Positions 26,272 to 35,501 are shown, counted from the first letter of the stretch. The stretch is DNA of 64,000 bases from JAZKHT01 sp040385245 (GCA_040385245.1 JAZKHT010000001.1:1-64000), one strand, 5' to 3'. The notes: generated from the letters alone by a model not told the origin. Translations and numbers: made by a program.

Positions 26272-26301
26272 TGCTCTCTTGAGAAAAAAGGGGTGAGGCG
26301 C
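26259..26301. terminator. Long inverted repeat between convergent genes
   Basis: GCGCCTCACCCC / GGGGTGAGGCGC, a perfect 12-bp stem with a 19-base loop. It lies 13 bp beyond the lpdA stop and 36 bp beyond the gntR stop. No T run follows the stem on either strand, so it may act as a 3'-end-stabilising hairpin rather than a classical terminator. Confidence 0.55.
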
Positions 26302-26313
26302 AGTTTGTCAGGA

Positions 26314-27699
26314 TCAGGCGTGGATGGCACCATCGCCGCAGGCAAGGGCTGCTTCACGCACGGCCTCGCTGTAGGTGGGGTGGGCGTGGCACGTCAGGGC
26401 AAGGTCCTGGGCCGATGCGCCAAATTCCATCGCCACGCAAATCTCGTGGATCAGGTCGCCTGCCATGGGGCCGATGATATGCGCCCCAAGGATGCGGTCG
26501 GTCGACTTGTCGGCCAAGATCTTGACGAAACCATCACCCTGAAACACGGCCTTGGCGCGGCCATTGCCCATGAAGCTGAACTTGCCAACTTTGTAGGCGC
26601 GGCCTTCGTCTTTCAGTTGTTCTTCGGTTTTGCCAACACTTGCGACCTCTGGTGTAGTGTAGACGACCCCGGGAATGACGTCGTAATTCACATGGCCAGA
26701 TTTGCCCGCCAGGATTTCGGCCAGCGCCATGCCTTCGTCTTCGGCCTTGTGGGCCAGCATCGGACCGACAATGGCGTCGCCGATGGCGTAAAGACCCTTG
26801 ATATTGGTGGCGAAGTGGTCGGTCTTGACCTGACCGCGCGGCAGCATTTCAACCCCCAACGCCTCTAGCCCCAGGCCAGCGGTGTAGGGGCGACGGCCGG
26901 TTGCGACCAGCACGGTATCGGCCTCAAGGTTGGCGGCGCTGTCGGTCTTGCGCAATTTGTAACTGACGGTGGCCTTGCCATTCGCCACTTCGACCCCCTG
27001 CACGGCGGCACCCAAGACGAATTTCAGCCCCTGTTTCGTCAGCAGTTTCTGGAACGACTTGGCGGTTTCGGCGTCCATGCCGGGGGTGATGGCGTCCAGA
27101 TATTCGACAACCGTCACTTGTGTGCCCAGACGGGCATAGACCGACCCCATCTCCAGCCCGATCACGCCTGCGCCGATCACGACCATCGTCGCCGGTATGG
27201 CAGGCAGCGTCAGCGCGCCGGTGGAGGTGACGACGATCTTTTCATCGACCGTGACGCCCGGCAGGGTGGACGGCTCTGACCCGGTCGCAATCACGATGTT
27301 CTTTGCGTCATGCAGATCGTCGTCGATCTTGACCTGTCCCGCTGCAGGGATCGTGGCCCAGCCTTTCAGCCATGTCACCTTGTTCTTCTTGAACAGAAAT
27401 TCGATGCCCTTGGTGTTCTGCGCGATCACGTCGTCCTTGTAGCCGATCATCTTGGCCCAATCGACCGATGGTGGTGCCCCGATCAGACCCATCTTGGCAA
27501 AGTTTTCCTGTGACTCGTGCAGATGGTGCGTCGCGTTCAGCAGCGCCTTTGACGGGATGCACCCCACGTTCAGACAGGTGCCGCCCAGCGTGTCGCGCCC
27601 TTCGACGCAGGCCACCTTCAGCCCCAGCTGCGCACAGCGGATGGCGCAGACATAGCCGCCGGGGCCACCGCCGATGATGATCACGTCAAAGCTTGCCAT
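26314..27699 (-). CDS. lpdA: Dihydrolipoyl dehydrogenase (E3)
   Basis: 461-residue FAD flavoprotein that reoxidises dihydrolipoamide with NAD+ for the 2-oxoglutarate dehydrogenase complex encoded just upstream. The FAD motif IIGGGPGGYVCAIRCAQLG, the redox disulphide GGTCLNVGCIPSKALL, the NAD motif VVIGAGVIGLEMGSVYARLG and the C-terminal active-site AHPTYSEAVREAAL are all intact. ATG at 27699 has GAAGGA upstream. It is the last gene of the minus-strand suc cluster, separated from sucB by a MAPEG gene and a two-domain gene; a GGGCGG/CCGCCC hairpin at 27728-27744 precedes it. Confidence 0.95.
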   Translation of the reverse strand: MASFDVIIIGGGPGGYVCAIRCAQLGLKVACVEGRDTLGGTCLNVGCIPSKALLNATHHLHESQENFAKMGLIGAPPSVDWAKMIGYKDDVIAQNTKGIEFLFKKNKVTWLKGWATIPAAGQVKIDDDLHDAKNIVIATGSEPSTLPGVTVDEKIVVTSTGALTLPAIPATMVVIGAGVIGLEMGSVYARLGTQVTVVEYLDAITPGMDAETAKSFQKLLTKQGLKFVLGAAVQGVEVANGKATVSYKLRKTDSAANLEADTVLVATGRRPYTAGLGLEALGVEMLPRGQVKTDHFATNIKGLYAIGDAIVGPMLAHKAEDEGMALAEILAGKSGHVNYDVIPGVVYTTPEVASVGKTEEQLKDEGRAYKVGKFSFMGNGRAKAVFQGDGFVKILADKSTDRILGAHIIGPMAGDLIHEICVAMEFGASAQDLALTCHAHPTYSEAVREAALACGDGAIHA

Positions 27700-27752
27700 G
27701 GGTCATTCCTTCGTATGTTTTGCTTGTGGGCGGGGGTGCCGCCCGTGTCAGG

Positions 27753-28148
27753 TCAGAAGAGTGCGGCGATGATCATCGCAAGGGTTGCGAAAAAACCAAC
27801 GCCCCAGATCGCGGATCGCCATGGCGTCAGGCCAAGCGCATAGGCCGGAACATAGGCGATGCGGGCGGCAAGATAGACCCAGGCGCAGGTTTGTGTCAGG
27901 CCAGTCGATTGTTGGCCCAAGGTGACCACCGTCACGGCAAGGGTGAACAGGATCAGCCCTTCAAAGTGGTTGTTCATCGCCCGTTGCATCCGGCCCGCCA
28001 GCGTGGACAGCGGGCGTTCAGGTGGCCTGTCGCGGGGACCAGAGGTGTAGCGCGTGCCCAGTTCCATGTTCGCCGGGACGGCGAACAGGATGAACTGCGC
28101 GGCCTGCAACAGACCGGAAAGCGCAAGGGCGGTCAGTTCGGGTGTCAT
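27753..28148 (-). CDS. MAPEG family membrane protein
   Basis: 131 residues with four predicted membrane helices. ELTALALSGLLQAAQFILFAVPANMELGTRY, then RMQRAMNNHFEGLILFTLAVTVV and WVYLAARIAYVPAYALGL, match the MAPEG superfamily (membrane-associated proteins in eicosanoid and glutathione metabolism) as found in bacteria. The ATG overlaps the stop of the preceding gene (ATGA) and has GAAGGA upstream. Its function is unknown; its place between sucB and lpd is, from memory, also seen in relatives. Confidence 0.85.
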   Translation of the reverse strand: MTPELTALALSGLLQAAQFILFAVPANMELGTRYTSGPRDRPPERPLSTLAGRMQRAMNNHFEGLILFTLAVTVVTLGQQSTGLTQTCAWVYLAARIAYVPAYALGLTPWRSAIWGVGFFATLAMIIAALF

Positions 28149-29785
28149 GGGCGTCCTTCGGTCAGGGACGGGAACAGGGCCGCCAAAAACGGATGCAGCG
28201 CATAGGTGCCGGTCAACAGGTGCGCAGACTGATCGTAGACGGCGGCGGTCGTGGCGGCATCCGGGTGCGCATCGACCGGCAGGTAATGCGTGCCCGCCTG
28301 CAACGGTGCGTCAAACGCTTCGGAATGGCAAATCTTGCCGTTCAGCAACGTTTTCAGAAGACGCGGATATTCGGTGTAGATCCCGTCTTGATAGTGGATG
28401 TTCAGCACGCCACCCGATGCCTGAATGGCGGCATCAAGTGCTGTCCCGAACGTGCCTTCGGGCAGGATCGTGATCGGCCTGCCTGCCTGCACCTGCGCCA
28501 GAACCTGCGCCCGGCGCGGGTTTTGCGAGCCGACGAAAATCAGCGACTGACCGCCGGGACGATGGGCCGGGGCGGTTTCAGGAAAGATGTGCGGGCCGAA
28601 ATGCACCTTGCGGCGGGCAGCCTTGGGCAGAAACTCATACGCCGGACGGTTGGCGGGCGACAGATCGAGGATCGCATCAAACCGCTTCACGATCCGCGCG
28701 ATCTTTTCCTGCGAAAACGCCTTCCACAGCGGGGTGCCATCGGCATCCATCAACTGTTCGGTCTGAATACCCAGCCGGGGAATATCCGAAGGCGGCATGC
28801 GGCGCGCCAGATGGGCACCGACGAACACCTCAACCGGGCGGCCCAAGGGCCGGGTCACACCGCGCGCCAGATCGGTGGCGAAATCGTTCAATGTCGGATG
28901 GCTGGATACAAAGGTCACGTCATGGGTTGTGACGCTGGCCACTTTTGACGGGTCCGCCGCCGCAGGGGCGGCCGCCGGACCAAAACGCAGCGCGGCGAAC
29001 AGGGGGAAGCCCTCGTCCACCATCTGTTGCGCCGAGGTATAGTCAAGGTTGGCATAGAATTTGTCCGGTCCATAATCCTGAAGATCGATGTCGCGATACT
29101 TTGCCAGAATCGCGTCGTAGTTCTTCTTCAGCACCTGACTGGTGGGCGACAGGTTCGACACCAGAACCAACCCGGTGGGCGCACAGTCCAGCACGGTGAT
29201 CTTCAGATCGGGGCGGTATTCGCGCAGCACGACCAGCACCTTCCAGACATCGCCGGTCCAGTCGCCATAAGGCAGGTTGTCCAGATCGCGCGTCGTCATT
29301 TCAAACGACGACGGGCAGCAATCGTGCAGCGCAATCACACTGTCCTTGCGGCTGTTCGCCTCGGTGTTGATGAAGTCGCGCAGCAGGAACTCGAAAAGAT
29401 GCATCCCGTCAAGAAAGCTGAACGCAGCCTTGATCCCAAGTTTCTTGAGAAAGCCGCTTGCAAAGAAGTCGTCGCTGGTGGTTTGCAGCACATGCAGCGC
29501 CGGTTTGTCGCCGATCACGTTGCGCTTCACCTTGAAGAACGGATCGACCGCCACGGTCTTGCTGCGTGACGGGCCAAAGCTGTGGCCGTTGCGGCAGCCG
29601 ATTTCCATATACCAATCCAGCACGATATCGGCGTGCAAAGCTTCGAGGAATTTGAGGTAGTCAAGCCCGTCTGGTCGTTTGAACATCATCACCGTTCCAT
29701 CATCATTCACCAACCGCAACATAAACGCGGGCGGGGGGACAGGGGCAAGAGGCCAGTAAGGCAATGACGCCAAATTGGGCGTCAC
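28145..29785 (-). CDS. Two-domain protein: SAM-methyltransferase-like plus glycosyltransferase-like
   Basis: 546 residues. Residues about 30-250 look like a class I SAM-dependent methyltransferase of the Methyltransf_24 type: DWYMEIGCRNGHSFG matches the SAM motif E-x-G-x-x-x-G, AFSFLDGMHLFEFLLRDFIN and VIALHDCCP resemble its acidic metal-binding steps. After an Ala/Pro linker (RFGPAAAPAAADP, about 270) a second domain contains FGPHIFPET, SLIFVGSQNPRRAQVL and GGVLNIHYQDGIYTEYPRLLKTLLNG, reminiscent of GT-B glycosyltransferases; this second assignment is weak. The GTG start at 29785 has GAAGG six bases upstream; an ATG pair near 29689 is the alternative. It lies inside the suc-lpd operon, coupled (ATGA) to the MAPEG gene, with no obvious link to the TCA cycle. 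Confidence 0.7.
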   Translation of the reverse strand: MTPNLASLPYWPLAPVPPPAFMLRLVNDDGTVMMFKRPDGLDYLKFLEALHADIVLDWYMEIGCRNGHSFGPSRSKTVAVDPFFKVKRNVIGDKPALHVLQTTSDDFFASGFLKKLGIKAAFSFLDGMHLFEFLLRDFINTEANSRKDSVIALHDCCPSSFEMTTRDLDNLPYGDWTGDVWKVLVVLREYRPDLKITVLDCAPTGLVLVSNLSPTSQVLKKNYDAILAKYRDIDLQDYGPDKFYANLDYTSAQQMVDEGFPLFAALRFGPAAAPAAADPSKVASVTTHDVTFVSSHPTLNDFATDLARGVTRPLGRPVEVFVGAHLARRMPPSDIPRLGIQTEQLMDADGTPLWKAFSQEKIARIVKRFDAILDLSPANRPAYEFLPKAARRKVHFGPHIFPETAPAHRPGGQSLIFVGSQNPRRAQVLAQVQAGRPITILPEGTFGTALDAAIQASGGVLNIHYQDGIYTEYPRLLKTLLNGKICHSEAFDAPLQAGTHYLPVDAHPDAATTAAVYDQSAHLLTGTYALHPFLAALFPSLTEGRP

Positions 29786-29815
29786 GCCGGACCTTCGACA
29801 GGGGAGGGTGGGACG

Positions 29816-29846
29816 TGGTCTCCCCCTGCGGGCGGCAGGGGGAAAC
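29816..29846. other. Strong hairpin between sucB and the two-domain gene
   Basis: TCCCCCTGC / GCAGGGGGA with a five-base loop, extended by GGT/ACC beyond one mismatch. It lies 9 bp beyond the sucB stop and has no T run, so it is more likely an RNA-processing or stabilising hairpin that lowers expression of downstream genes than a full terminator. Confidence 0.6.
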
Positions 29847-29854
29847 CGCCCCCA

Positions 29855-31369
29855 TTACAGATCCATCAGCAACCGGCGCGGGTCTTCCAGCGCCTCTTTC
29901 ACGCGGACAAGGAAGGTCACCGCCCCTTTGCCATCGACGACGCGGTGGTCGTAGGATAGCGCCAGATACATCATCGGACGGATCACGATCTGCCCTGCAA
30001 TCACCACTGGACGGTCCTGGATCTTGTGCATCCCCAGGATCCCCGACTGCGGCGGGTTCAGGATCGGCGACGACATCAGCGATCCATAAACCCCACCGTT
30101 CGAGATAGTGAAGGAACCGCCCTGCATCTCGGCCATCGACAACTTGCCGTCGCGGGCGCGGATGCCCAGTTCGGCGATCTTCTTTTCAATCGCGGCAAAG
30201 CCCATCTGGTCGGCGTCGCGCACCACAGGCACAACCAGCCCGGTCGGCGTGCCCACGGCCACGCCCATGTGGACGTAGTTCTTGTAGATCACGTCGGTGC
30301 CGTCGATTTCGGCGTTCACCTCGGGCACTTCTTTCAGCGCATGGGTGCAGGCCTTGACGAAGAACGACATGAAGCCCAGCTTCACCCCGTGCTTCTTTTC
30401 AAACACGTCCTTGTATTCGTTGCGCAATCCCATGATGCCAGACATGTCCACCTCGTTATAGGTGGTCAGCATCGCGGCGGTGTTCTGTGCATCTTTCAGG
30501 CGGCGCGCGATGGTCTGGCGCAGGCGGGTCATCTTGACCCGCTCTTCGCGGGCGGCGTCGTCGGCGGGGACGGGCGCGCGCGGAATGGCGGCCGCAGGGG
30601 CTGCCGGGGCAGGTGCGGCCGTGGCGGCAACAGCGCGGGCCACATCATCTTTCATCACGCGGCCATCTCGGCCGGTGCCGGTTACGGCGTCGCGCGCAAT
30701 CCCGGCCTCTGCCATCGCCTTTTTCGCGGCGGGGGCGTCCTCGACGTCCTTGCGCGGTGTGACGGTTTCCGGGCCAGCACCAGGCGAGCCGACTGCCTCG
30801 GCGGCGGCGGCCTTGGGTTCGGCCTTGGGCGCTGACTTGGTGCCCACAGCCCCTTCGGTCACGATGGCAAGGCGCGCGTTTGCGGCGACGGTTGTGCCTT
30901 CGGGGGCGATGATTTCCGCCAGAACACCCGCAACCGGCGATGGCACCTCGACCGAGACCTTGTCGGTTTCCAGCTCGCACAGCATTTCGTCCTGCGCGAC
31001 CGTATCGCCCGGTTTCTTGAACCAGGTGGAAACGGTGGCTTCGGACACGCTTTCGCCCAGGGCGGGCACCATAACATCGGTCATCTTTGCCTCTCCCGCG
31101 CCAACAGTGGCGCCCTTCTGTTCCTGGGGGGCTTGTGCCGCCCCGATCCTTGCCAGCAGCGCCGCGACCCCGACGGTCGCGCCCTCTGGCACCACAATTT
31201 CTTCAAGGCGCCCGTCCATGGGGCTTGGCACCTCGACCGTTACCTTGTCCGTCTCAAGCTCGCACAGCATCTCGTCGGCTTTGACGGGGTCGCCCACCTT
31301 TTTATACCAGTGGGCCACCGTCGCCTCGGTGACGCTTTCGCCTAGCGTGGGAACGCGAAGTTCTGTCAT
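29855..31369 (-). CDS. sucB: 2-oxoglutarate dehydrogenase E2, dihydrolipoyl succinyltransferase with two lipoyl domains
   Basis: 504 residues, longer than the usual 400. Two lipoyl domains in tandem, each with an ELETDKV lipoylation site (about residues 38-45 and 140-147), are followed by an Ala/Pro/Glu linker, a peripheral-subunit-binding domain (KDVEDAPAAKKAMAEAGIARDAVTGTGRDGRVMKDDV) and the acyltransferase core with the catalytic SYDHRVVDG motif. It transfers the succinyl group to CoA and forms the core of the complex. The ATG at 31369 overlaps the sucA stop (ATGA); the longer open frame upstream is a shadow of sucA. Confidence 0.96.
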   Translation of the reverse strand: MTELRVPTLGESVTEATVAHWYKKVGDPVKADEMLCELETDKVTVEVPSPMDGRLEEIVVPEGATVGVAALLARIGAAQAPQEQKGATVGAGEAKMTDVMVPALGESVSEATVSTWFKKPGDTVAQDEMLCELETDKVSVEVPSPVAGVLAEIIAPEGTTVAANARLAIVTEGAVGTKSAPKAEPKAAAAEAVGSPGAGPETVTPRKDVEDAPAAKKAMAEAGIARDAVTGTGRDGRVMKDDVARAVAATAAPAPAAPAAAIPRAPVPADDAAREERVKMTRLRQTIARRLKDAQNTAAMLTTYNEVDMSGIMGLRNEYKDVFEKKHGVKLGFMSFFVKACTHALKEVPEVNAEIDGTDVIYKNYVHMGVAVGTPTGLVVPVVRDADQMGFAAIEKKIAELGIRARDGKLSMAEMQGGSFTISNGGVYGSLMSSPILNPPQSGILGMHKIQDRPVVIAGQIVIRPMMYLALSYDHRVVDGKGAVTFLVRVKEALEDPRRLLMDL

Positions 31370-34326
31370 CCGACGGTCAGCGCCTCGTTCACCAGGGCCT
31401 CTTGCTCGGCCTTGTGACGTGATGCAAGGCCGGTGGCAGGCGATGCGCTGGCAGCACGACCGGCATAGGTGGCGCGATGATGCTTGGCCCCGATCCGGGT
31501 CAGAACCCATTCAAGGTTCGGCTCTACAAACGACCAGCCGCCCTGATTTTTCGGCTCTTCCTGACACCAGACGATTTCGGCCCCCTTGAAGCGGGTCAGT
31601 TCATGCACCAGCGACATCGCCGGGAACGGATAGAACTGCTCCAACCGCAGCAGGTACACATCGTCCAGCCCGCGCTTGTCACGTTCGGCCAGCAGGTCGA
31701 AATAGACTTTGCCCGAACACATCACCACGCGCTTGATATCTGCATCGGGTTTCAGCGTCAGGTCGGAATGACCCTTTTCGGCATCGTCCCACAACACGCG
31801 GTGGAAGGACGATCCCGTGGTAAAATCATCCGCGTTGCTGACGCACATCGGGTGGCGCAACAACGATTTCGGCGTCATCAGCACCAGCGGCTTGCGGAAG
31901 CTGCGGTGAATCTGGCGGCGCAGGATGTGGAAATAGTTCGCCGGGGTCGAGCAGTTGGCGACGATCCAGTTATCCTCGGCGCTGTTTTGCAGGAACCGTT
32001 CCAGACGTGCCGACGAATGTTCCGGCCCCTGACCTTCGAACCCGTGCGGCAGCAGCATCACGAGGCCCGACATCCGCAGCCATTTGCGCTCTCCCGAGTT
32101 GATGAACTGATCGAACATGATCTGCGCGCCGTTGGCGAAATCGCCAAACTGTGCTTCCCACATCACCAGCGCATTCGGCTCGGCAAGGCTGTAGCCGTAT
32201 TCAAAGCCGAGCACCGCATATTCCGACAGCATGGAATCGATGACCTCGTACCGGGCCTGCCCGGAACGGATGTGGTTCAGCGGATAGTGCCGTTCCTCGG
32301 TCGATTGGTCGATGAACGCAGAGTGACGCTGGCTGAAGGTGCCGCGCGTGCAGTCCTGCCCGGACAGACGGACCGGGAAGCCTTCGGTGACCAATGAACC
32401 GAAGGCCAGCGCCTCGGCCGTGGCCCAGTCGAAACCGGCTCCGGTTTCGAACATCTTCTTCTTCGCCTCAAGCTGGCGCAGCACGGTCTTGTGGGCGTCA
32501 AAGCCTTCGGGAACGCGGGTCAGCGCGGCCCCAACCTCGGCCAGGGTTTCCGGTTTGATTGACGTCTGGCCCGCCTGATAGTCGGCGGTGTCCCGGTCAA
32601 GCCCGGACCAGCGGCCATCCAGCCAATCAGCCTTGTTCGGCTTGAAGTTGCGGCCCGCCTCGAATTCTTCGTTCAGCTTGGCCTGAAACGCGGCCTTCAT
32701 ATCCTCGATCTCGCCCTCGGGGATCAGACCGTCTTTCACCAGCCGTTCGGTGTACAGTTGAAGCGTGGTCTTGTGCTTCTTAATCTGGTTGTACATCGCC
32801 GGGTTGGTGAACATCGGCTCGTCGCCTTCGTTGTGACCAAAGCGGCGATAGCAGAAGATGTCGATCACCACGTCCTTGTGGAACTTCTGGCGGTATTCGG
32901 TGGCGACCTTGGCCGCATGCACTACGGCCTCGGGGTCGTCGCCGTTGACGTGGAAGATCGGCGCCTCGACCATAAGGGCGATGTCGGTCGGATAGGGGGA
33001 TGACCGGCTGAACGACGGCGCGGTGGTGAAACCGATCTGGTTGTTGACGATGATGTGGATGGTCCCGCCTGTGCGGTGACCCTTCAGGCCCGACAGACCG
33101 AAACATTCCGCAACGACGCCCTGCCCGGCAAAGGCCGCGTCGCCGTGCAGCAGGATCGGCAGCACGGTGGTGCGGTCGGGGTCGGCATATTGGTCCTGCT
33201 TGGCGCGCACCTTGCCCAGAACGACGGGATTGACCGCCTCCAGGTGGCTGGGGTTGGCGGTCAGCGACAGGTGGACCGTGTTCTGGTCGAACGTCCGGTC
33301 GGACGAAGCGCCAAGGTGGTATTTCACATCACCTGATCCATCGACATCTTCGGGCTTGTACGAACCGCCCTGGAATTCGTGAAAGATGGCGCGGTAGGGT
33401 TTCATCATCACGTTGGCCAGCACCGACAGGCGGCCCCGGTGCGGCATGCCGATCACCACGTCCTTGACGCCCAGATTGCCGCCGCGCTTGATGATCTGTT
33501 CCATCGCGGGGATCAGCGCCTCGCCGCCATCTAGGCCGAAGCGCTTGGTCCCCATGTATTTGACGTGCAGGAACTTTTCGTAACCCTCCGCCTCGACCAG
33601 TTTGTTCAGGATTGCCTTGCGCCCTTCGCGGGTAAAGGCAATTTCCTTGCCGTATCCTTCGATGCGTTCCTTCAGCCAGGCCGCCTGTTCGGGGTCGGAA
33701 ATGTGCATGTATTGCAGCGCGAAGGTGCCGCAATAGGTGCGCTTCACGATCTCGATGATCTGGCGCATCGACGCGACCTGAAGGCCAAGCACGTTGTCGA
33801 TGAAGATGGGCCGGTCCATGTCGGCATCCGAAAATCCGTAGGATTTCGGGTCCAGTTCCGGGTGATTAGACGTGTCGGTCATCTTCAGCGGATCAAGATC
33901 GGCGGCAAGGTGGCCCCGGATGCGATAGGCGCGGATGATCATGATCGCGCGGATGCTGTCCAGCACGGCACGCTGGATCTGCGCGTCGGACAGCGACACG
34001 CCCTTTTCCTCGGCTTTGGCGGCAATCTTTGCCCCTGCCGCCTTGGCATCCTTGACCGGGGCCAACGGCCATTCGCCGGTCAGCGCGGCGGTCAGATCAT
34101 CGGTCGGGCTGGGTGGCCAGTCGGCGCGGGCCCAGCTTGGCCCCTGCGCCTGCCGTTTGGCGTCAATCTCGGAATCGCCAAGGGCGCGGAAGAATTCGGA
34201 CCATTGCCCATCGACCGACGCCGGGTCGGCCGCAAATCTGGCGGCAAGCTGGTCGATGTAATCGGCGTTCTGGCCCTGCAGAAAGCTTGAGGCGTGGAAC
34301 TGGTCGTTGGGGCTATGCTCGGTCAT
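31366..34326 (-). CDS. sucA: 2-oxoglutarate dehydrogenase E1
   Basis: 986 residues, thiamine-diphosphate enzyme that decarboxylates 2-oxoglutarate. The N-terminal E2-binding region (FLQGQNADYIDQLAARFAADPASVDGQWSEFF), GMPHRGRLSVLANV, LHGDAAFAGQGVVAE, the ThDP/Mg site GDDPEAVVHAAKVATEYR and RRFGHNEGDEP are present, as are AEPNALVMWEAQFGDFANGAQ and the allosteric C-terminal part. The ATG at 34326 is preceded by GGAGGAA at good distance; the TTG six bases upstream is too close to that site. It is coupled to sucB by a 4-bp overlap. Confidence 0.97.
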   Translation of the reverse strand: MTEHSPNDQFHASSFLQGQNADYIDQLAARFAADPASVDGQWSEFFRALGDSEIDAKRQAQGPSWARADWPPSPTDDLTAALTGEWPLAPVKDAKAAGAKIAAKAEEKGVSLSDAQIQRAVLDSIRAIMIIRAYRIRGHLAADLDPLKMTDTSNHPELDPKSYGFSDADMDRPIFIDNVLGLQVASMRQIIEIVKRTYCGTFALQYMHISDPEQAAWLKERIEGYGKEIAFTREGRKAILNKLVEAEGYEKFLHVKYMGTKRFGLDGGEALIPAMEQIIKRGGNLGVKDVVIGMPHRGRLSVLANVMMKPYRAIFHEFQGGSYKPEDVDGSGDVKYHLGASSDRTFDQNTVHLSLTANPSHLEAVNPVVLGKVRAKQDQYADPDRTTVLPILLHGDAAFAGQGVVAECFGLSGLKGHRTGGTIHIIVNNQIGFTTAPSFSRSSPYPTDIALMVEAPIFHVNGDDPEAVVHAAKVATEYRQKFHKDVVIDIFCYRRFGHNEGDEPMFTNPAMYNQIKKHKTTLQLYTERLVKDGLIPEGEIEDMKAAFQAKLNEEFEAGRNFKPNKADWLDGRWSGLDRDTADYQAGQTSIKPETLAEVGAALTRVPEGFDAHKTVLRQLEAKKKMFETGAGFDWATAEALAFGSLVTEGFPVRLSGQDCTRGTFSQRHSAFIDQSTEERHYPLNHIRSGQARYEVIDSMLSEYAVLGFEYGYSLAEPNALVMWEAQFGDFANGAQIMFDQFINSGERKWLRMSGLVMLLPHGFEGQGPEHSSARLERFLQNSAEDNWIVANCSTPANYFHILRRQIHRSFRKPLVLMTPKSLLRHPMCVSNADDFTTGSSFHRVLWDDAEKGHSDLTLKPDADIKRVVMCSGKVYFDLLAERDKRGLDDVYLLRLEQFYPFPAMSLVHELTRFKGAEIVWCQEEPKNQGGWSFVEPNLEWVLTRIGAKHHRATYAGRAASASPATGLASRHKAEQEALVNEALTVG

Positions 34327-34394
34327 CTTCAAGTTCCTCCCTTGGGGTTCCCCCCGGATGGGCGTGTGTGCGGCAGGGCGTCCCCCGCCAGCGG

Positions 34395-34550
34395 TCAGTT
34401 GGTTGTGCCGAAAACGGCATGGCTGAGGGCGGCGTTCGGACGGGCATGGTGCATCGAGGCAAAGGCGGTTACGGCCAAAAGGCCCAGCAGCGCCACGAAA
34501 GACCAGGTGGCTGCCTTGGCGCGGGTGTCGGTCGTGGCGTGGTCAGGCAT
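34395..34550 (-). CDS. Small single-pass membrane protein between sucD and sucA
   Basis: 51 residues: a polar start (MPDHATTDTRAKAA), one hydrophobic helix (TWSFVALLGLLAVTAFA) and a His/Arg-rich tail (SMHHARPNAALSHAVFG). The ATG at 34550 has AGGA nine bases upstream; a longer reading from 34616 would overlap the end of sucD. It is read in the same direction as sucD and sucA, with gaps of 62 and 68 bp. I do not recognise a family; a small hypothetical at this place is, from memory, common in relatives. Confidence 0.5.
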   Translation of the reverse strand: MPDHATTDTRAKAATWSFVALLGLLAVTAFASMHHARPNAALSHAVFGTTN

Positions 34551-34612
34551 GGTCGATGTCCTGTCTGCTGCGGTTAAGGTGCCGGGCAGAGCGAACCCCG
34601 CCCGGGCGTCTG

Positions 34613-35497
34613 TCACTTGCCAAGCGCCTTCATCACGGCCTCGCCCAGCGTGGCGGGGCTGTCGGCGACGATGATGCCGGCGGCGCGCATCGCTTCGATC
34701 TTGCTTTCAGCGTCGCCCTTGCCACCGGCCACGATGGCGCCGGCATGGCCCATGCGGCGACCGGGGGGGGCGGTGCGGCCCGCGATGAACCCGGCGCAGG
34801 GCTTGGAGCGTCCGCGCTTTGCCTCGTCGCGCAGGAATTGCGCGGCCTCTTCTTCGGCGGACCCGCCGATTTCCCCGATCATGATGATCGACTGGGTTTC
34901 CGGGTCGGCCAAGAACATTTCCAGCACGTCGATGTGTTCCGTCCCTTTGATCGGGTCGCCACCAATACCGACGGCAGACGACTGGCCAAGGCCAAGATCG
35001 GTTGTCTGTTTCACCGCCTCATAGGTAAGGGTGCCCGAGCGCGACACAACCCCGACGCTGCCGCGCTGGTGGATGTGGCCGGGCATGATGCCGATCTTGC
35101 ACGCACCGGGTGTGATGACGCCGGGACAGTTCGGCCCGATCAGGCGGGATTTGGAGCCTTCCAGCGCGCGCTTGACCTTCATCATGTCCAGCACCGGGAT
35201 GCCCTCGGTGATGCAGACGATCAGCTCCATCTCGGCGTCGATCGCCTCAAGGATGCTGTCGGCGGCAAAGGGCGGCGGAACGTAGATCACGGTGGCGTTC
35301 GCTTGGGTCATGGCTTTCGCTTCATGCACCGAATTGAACACCGGAAGGTTAAGGTGGCTGGACCCCCCCTTGCCCGGCGTCACACCGCCGACCATTTTCG
35401 TGCCATAGGCGATGGCCTGTTCCGAATGGAACGTGCCCTGACTGCCGGTAAAGCCCTGGCAGATGAGCTTGGTATTTTCGTTAACGAGAACGGCCAT
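34613..35497 (-). CDS. sucD: Succinyl-CoA ligase (ADP-forming) alpha subunit
   Basis: 294 residues. It binds CoA in an N-terminal Rossmann domain (CQGFTGSQGTFHSEQAIAYG, GGVTPGKGG) and carries the phosphohistidine in the C-terminal half (GRTAPPGRRMGHAGAIV). GPNCPGVITPGACKIGIMPG is the alpha-subunit signature. It converts succinyl-CoA to succinate with substrate-level phosphorylation. It lies 4 bp after sucC. Confidence 0.97.
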   Translation of the reverse strand: MAVLVNENTKLICQGFTGSQGTFHSEQAIAYGTKMVGGVTPGKGGSSHLNLPVFNSVHEAKAMTQANATVIYVPPPFAADSILEAIDAEMELIVCITEGIPVLDMMKVKRALEGSKSRLIGPNCPGVITPGACKIGIMPGHIHQRGSVGVVSRSGTLTYEAVKQTTDLGLGQSSAVGIGGDPIKGTEHIDVLEMFLADPETQSIIMIGEIGGSAEEEAAQFLRDEAKRGRSKPCAGFIAGRTAPPGRRMGHAGAIVAGGKGDAESKIEAMRAAGIIVADSPATLGEAVMKALGK

Positions 35498-35501
35498 TGT
35501 A

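Noticed and set aside
28145..29785. Idea that the suc-lpd operon insertion is a mobile element
   Set aside because: No transposase, terminal repeats or target duplication seen; codon use looks like the neighbours by eye.
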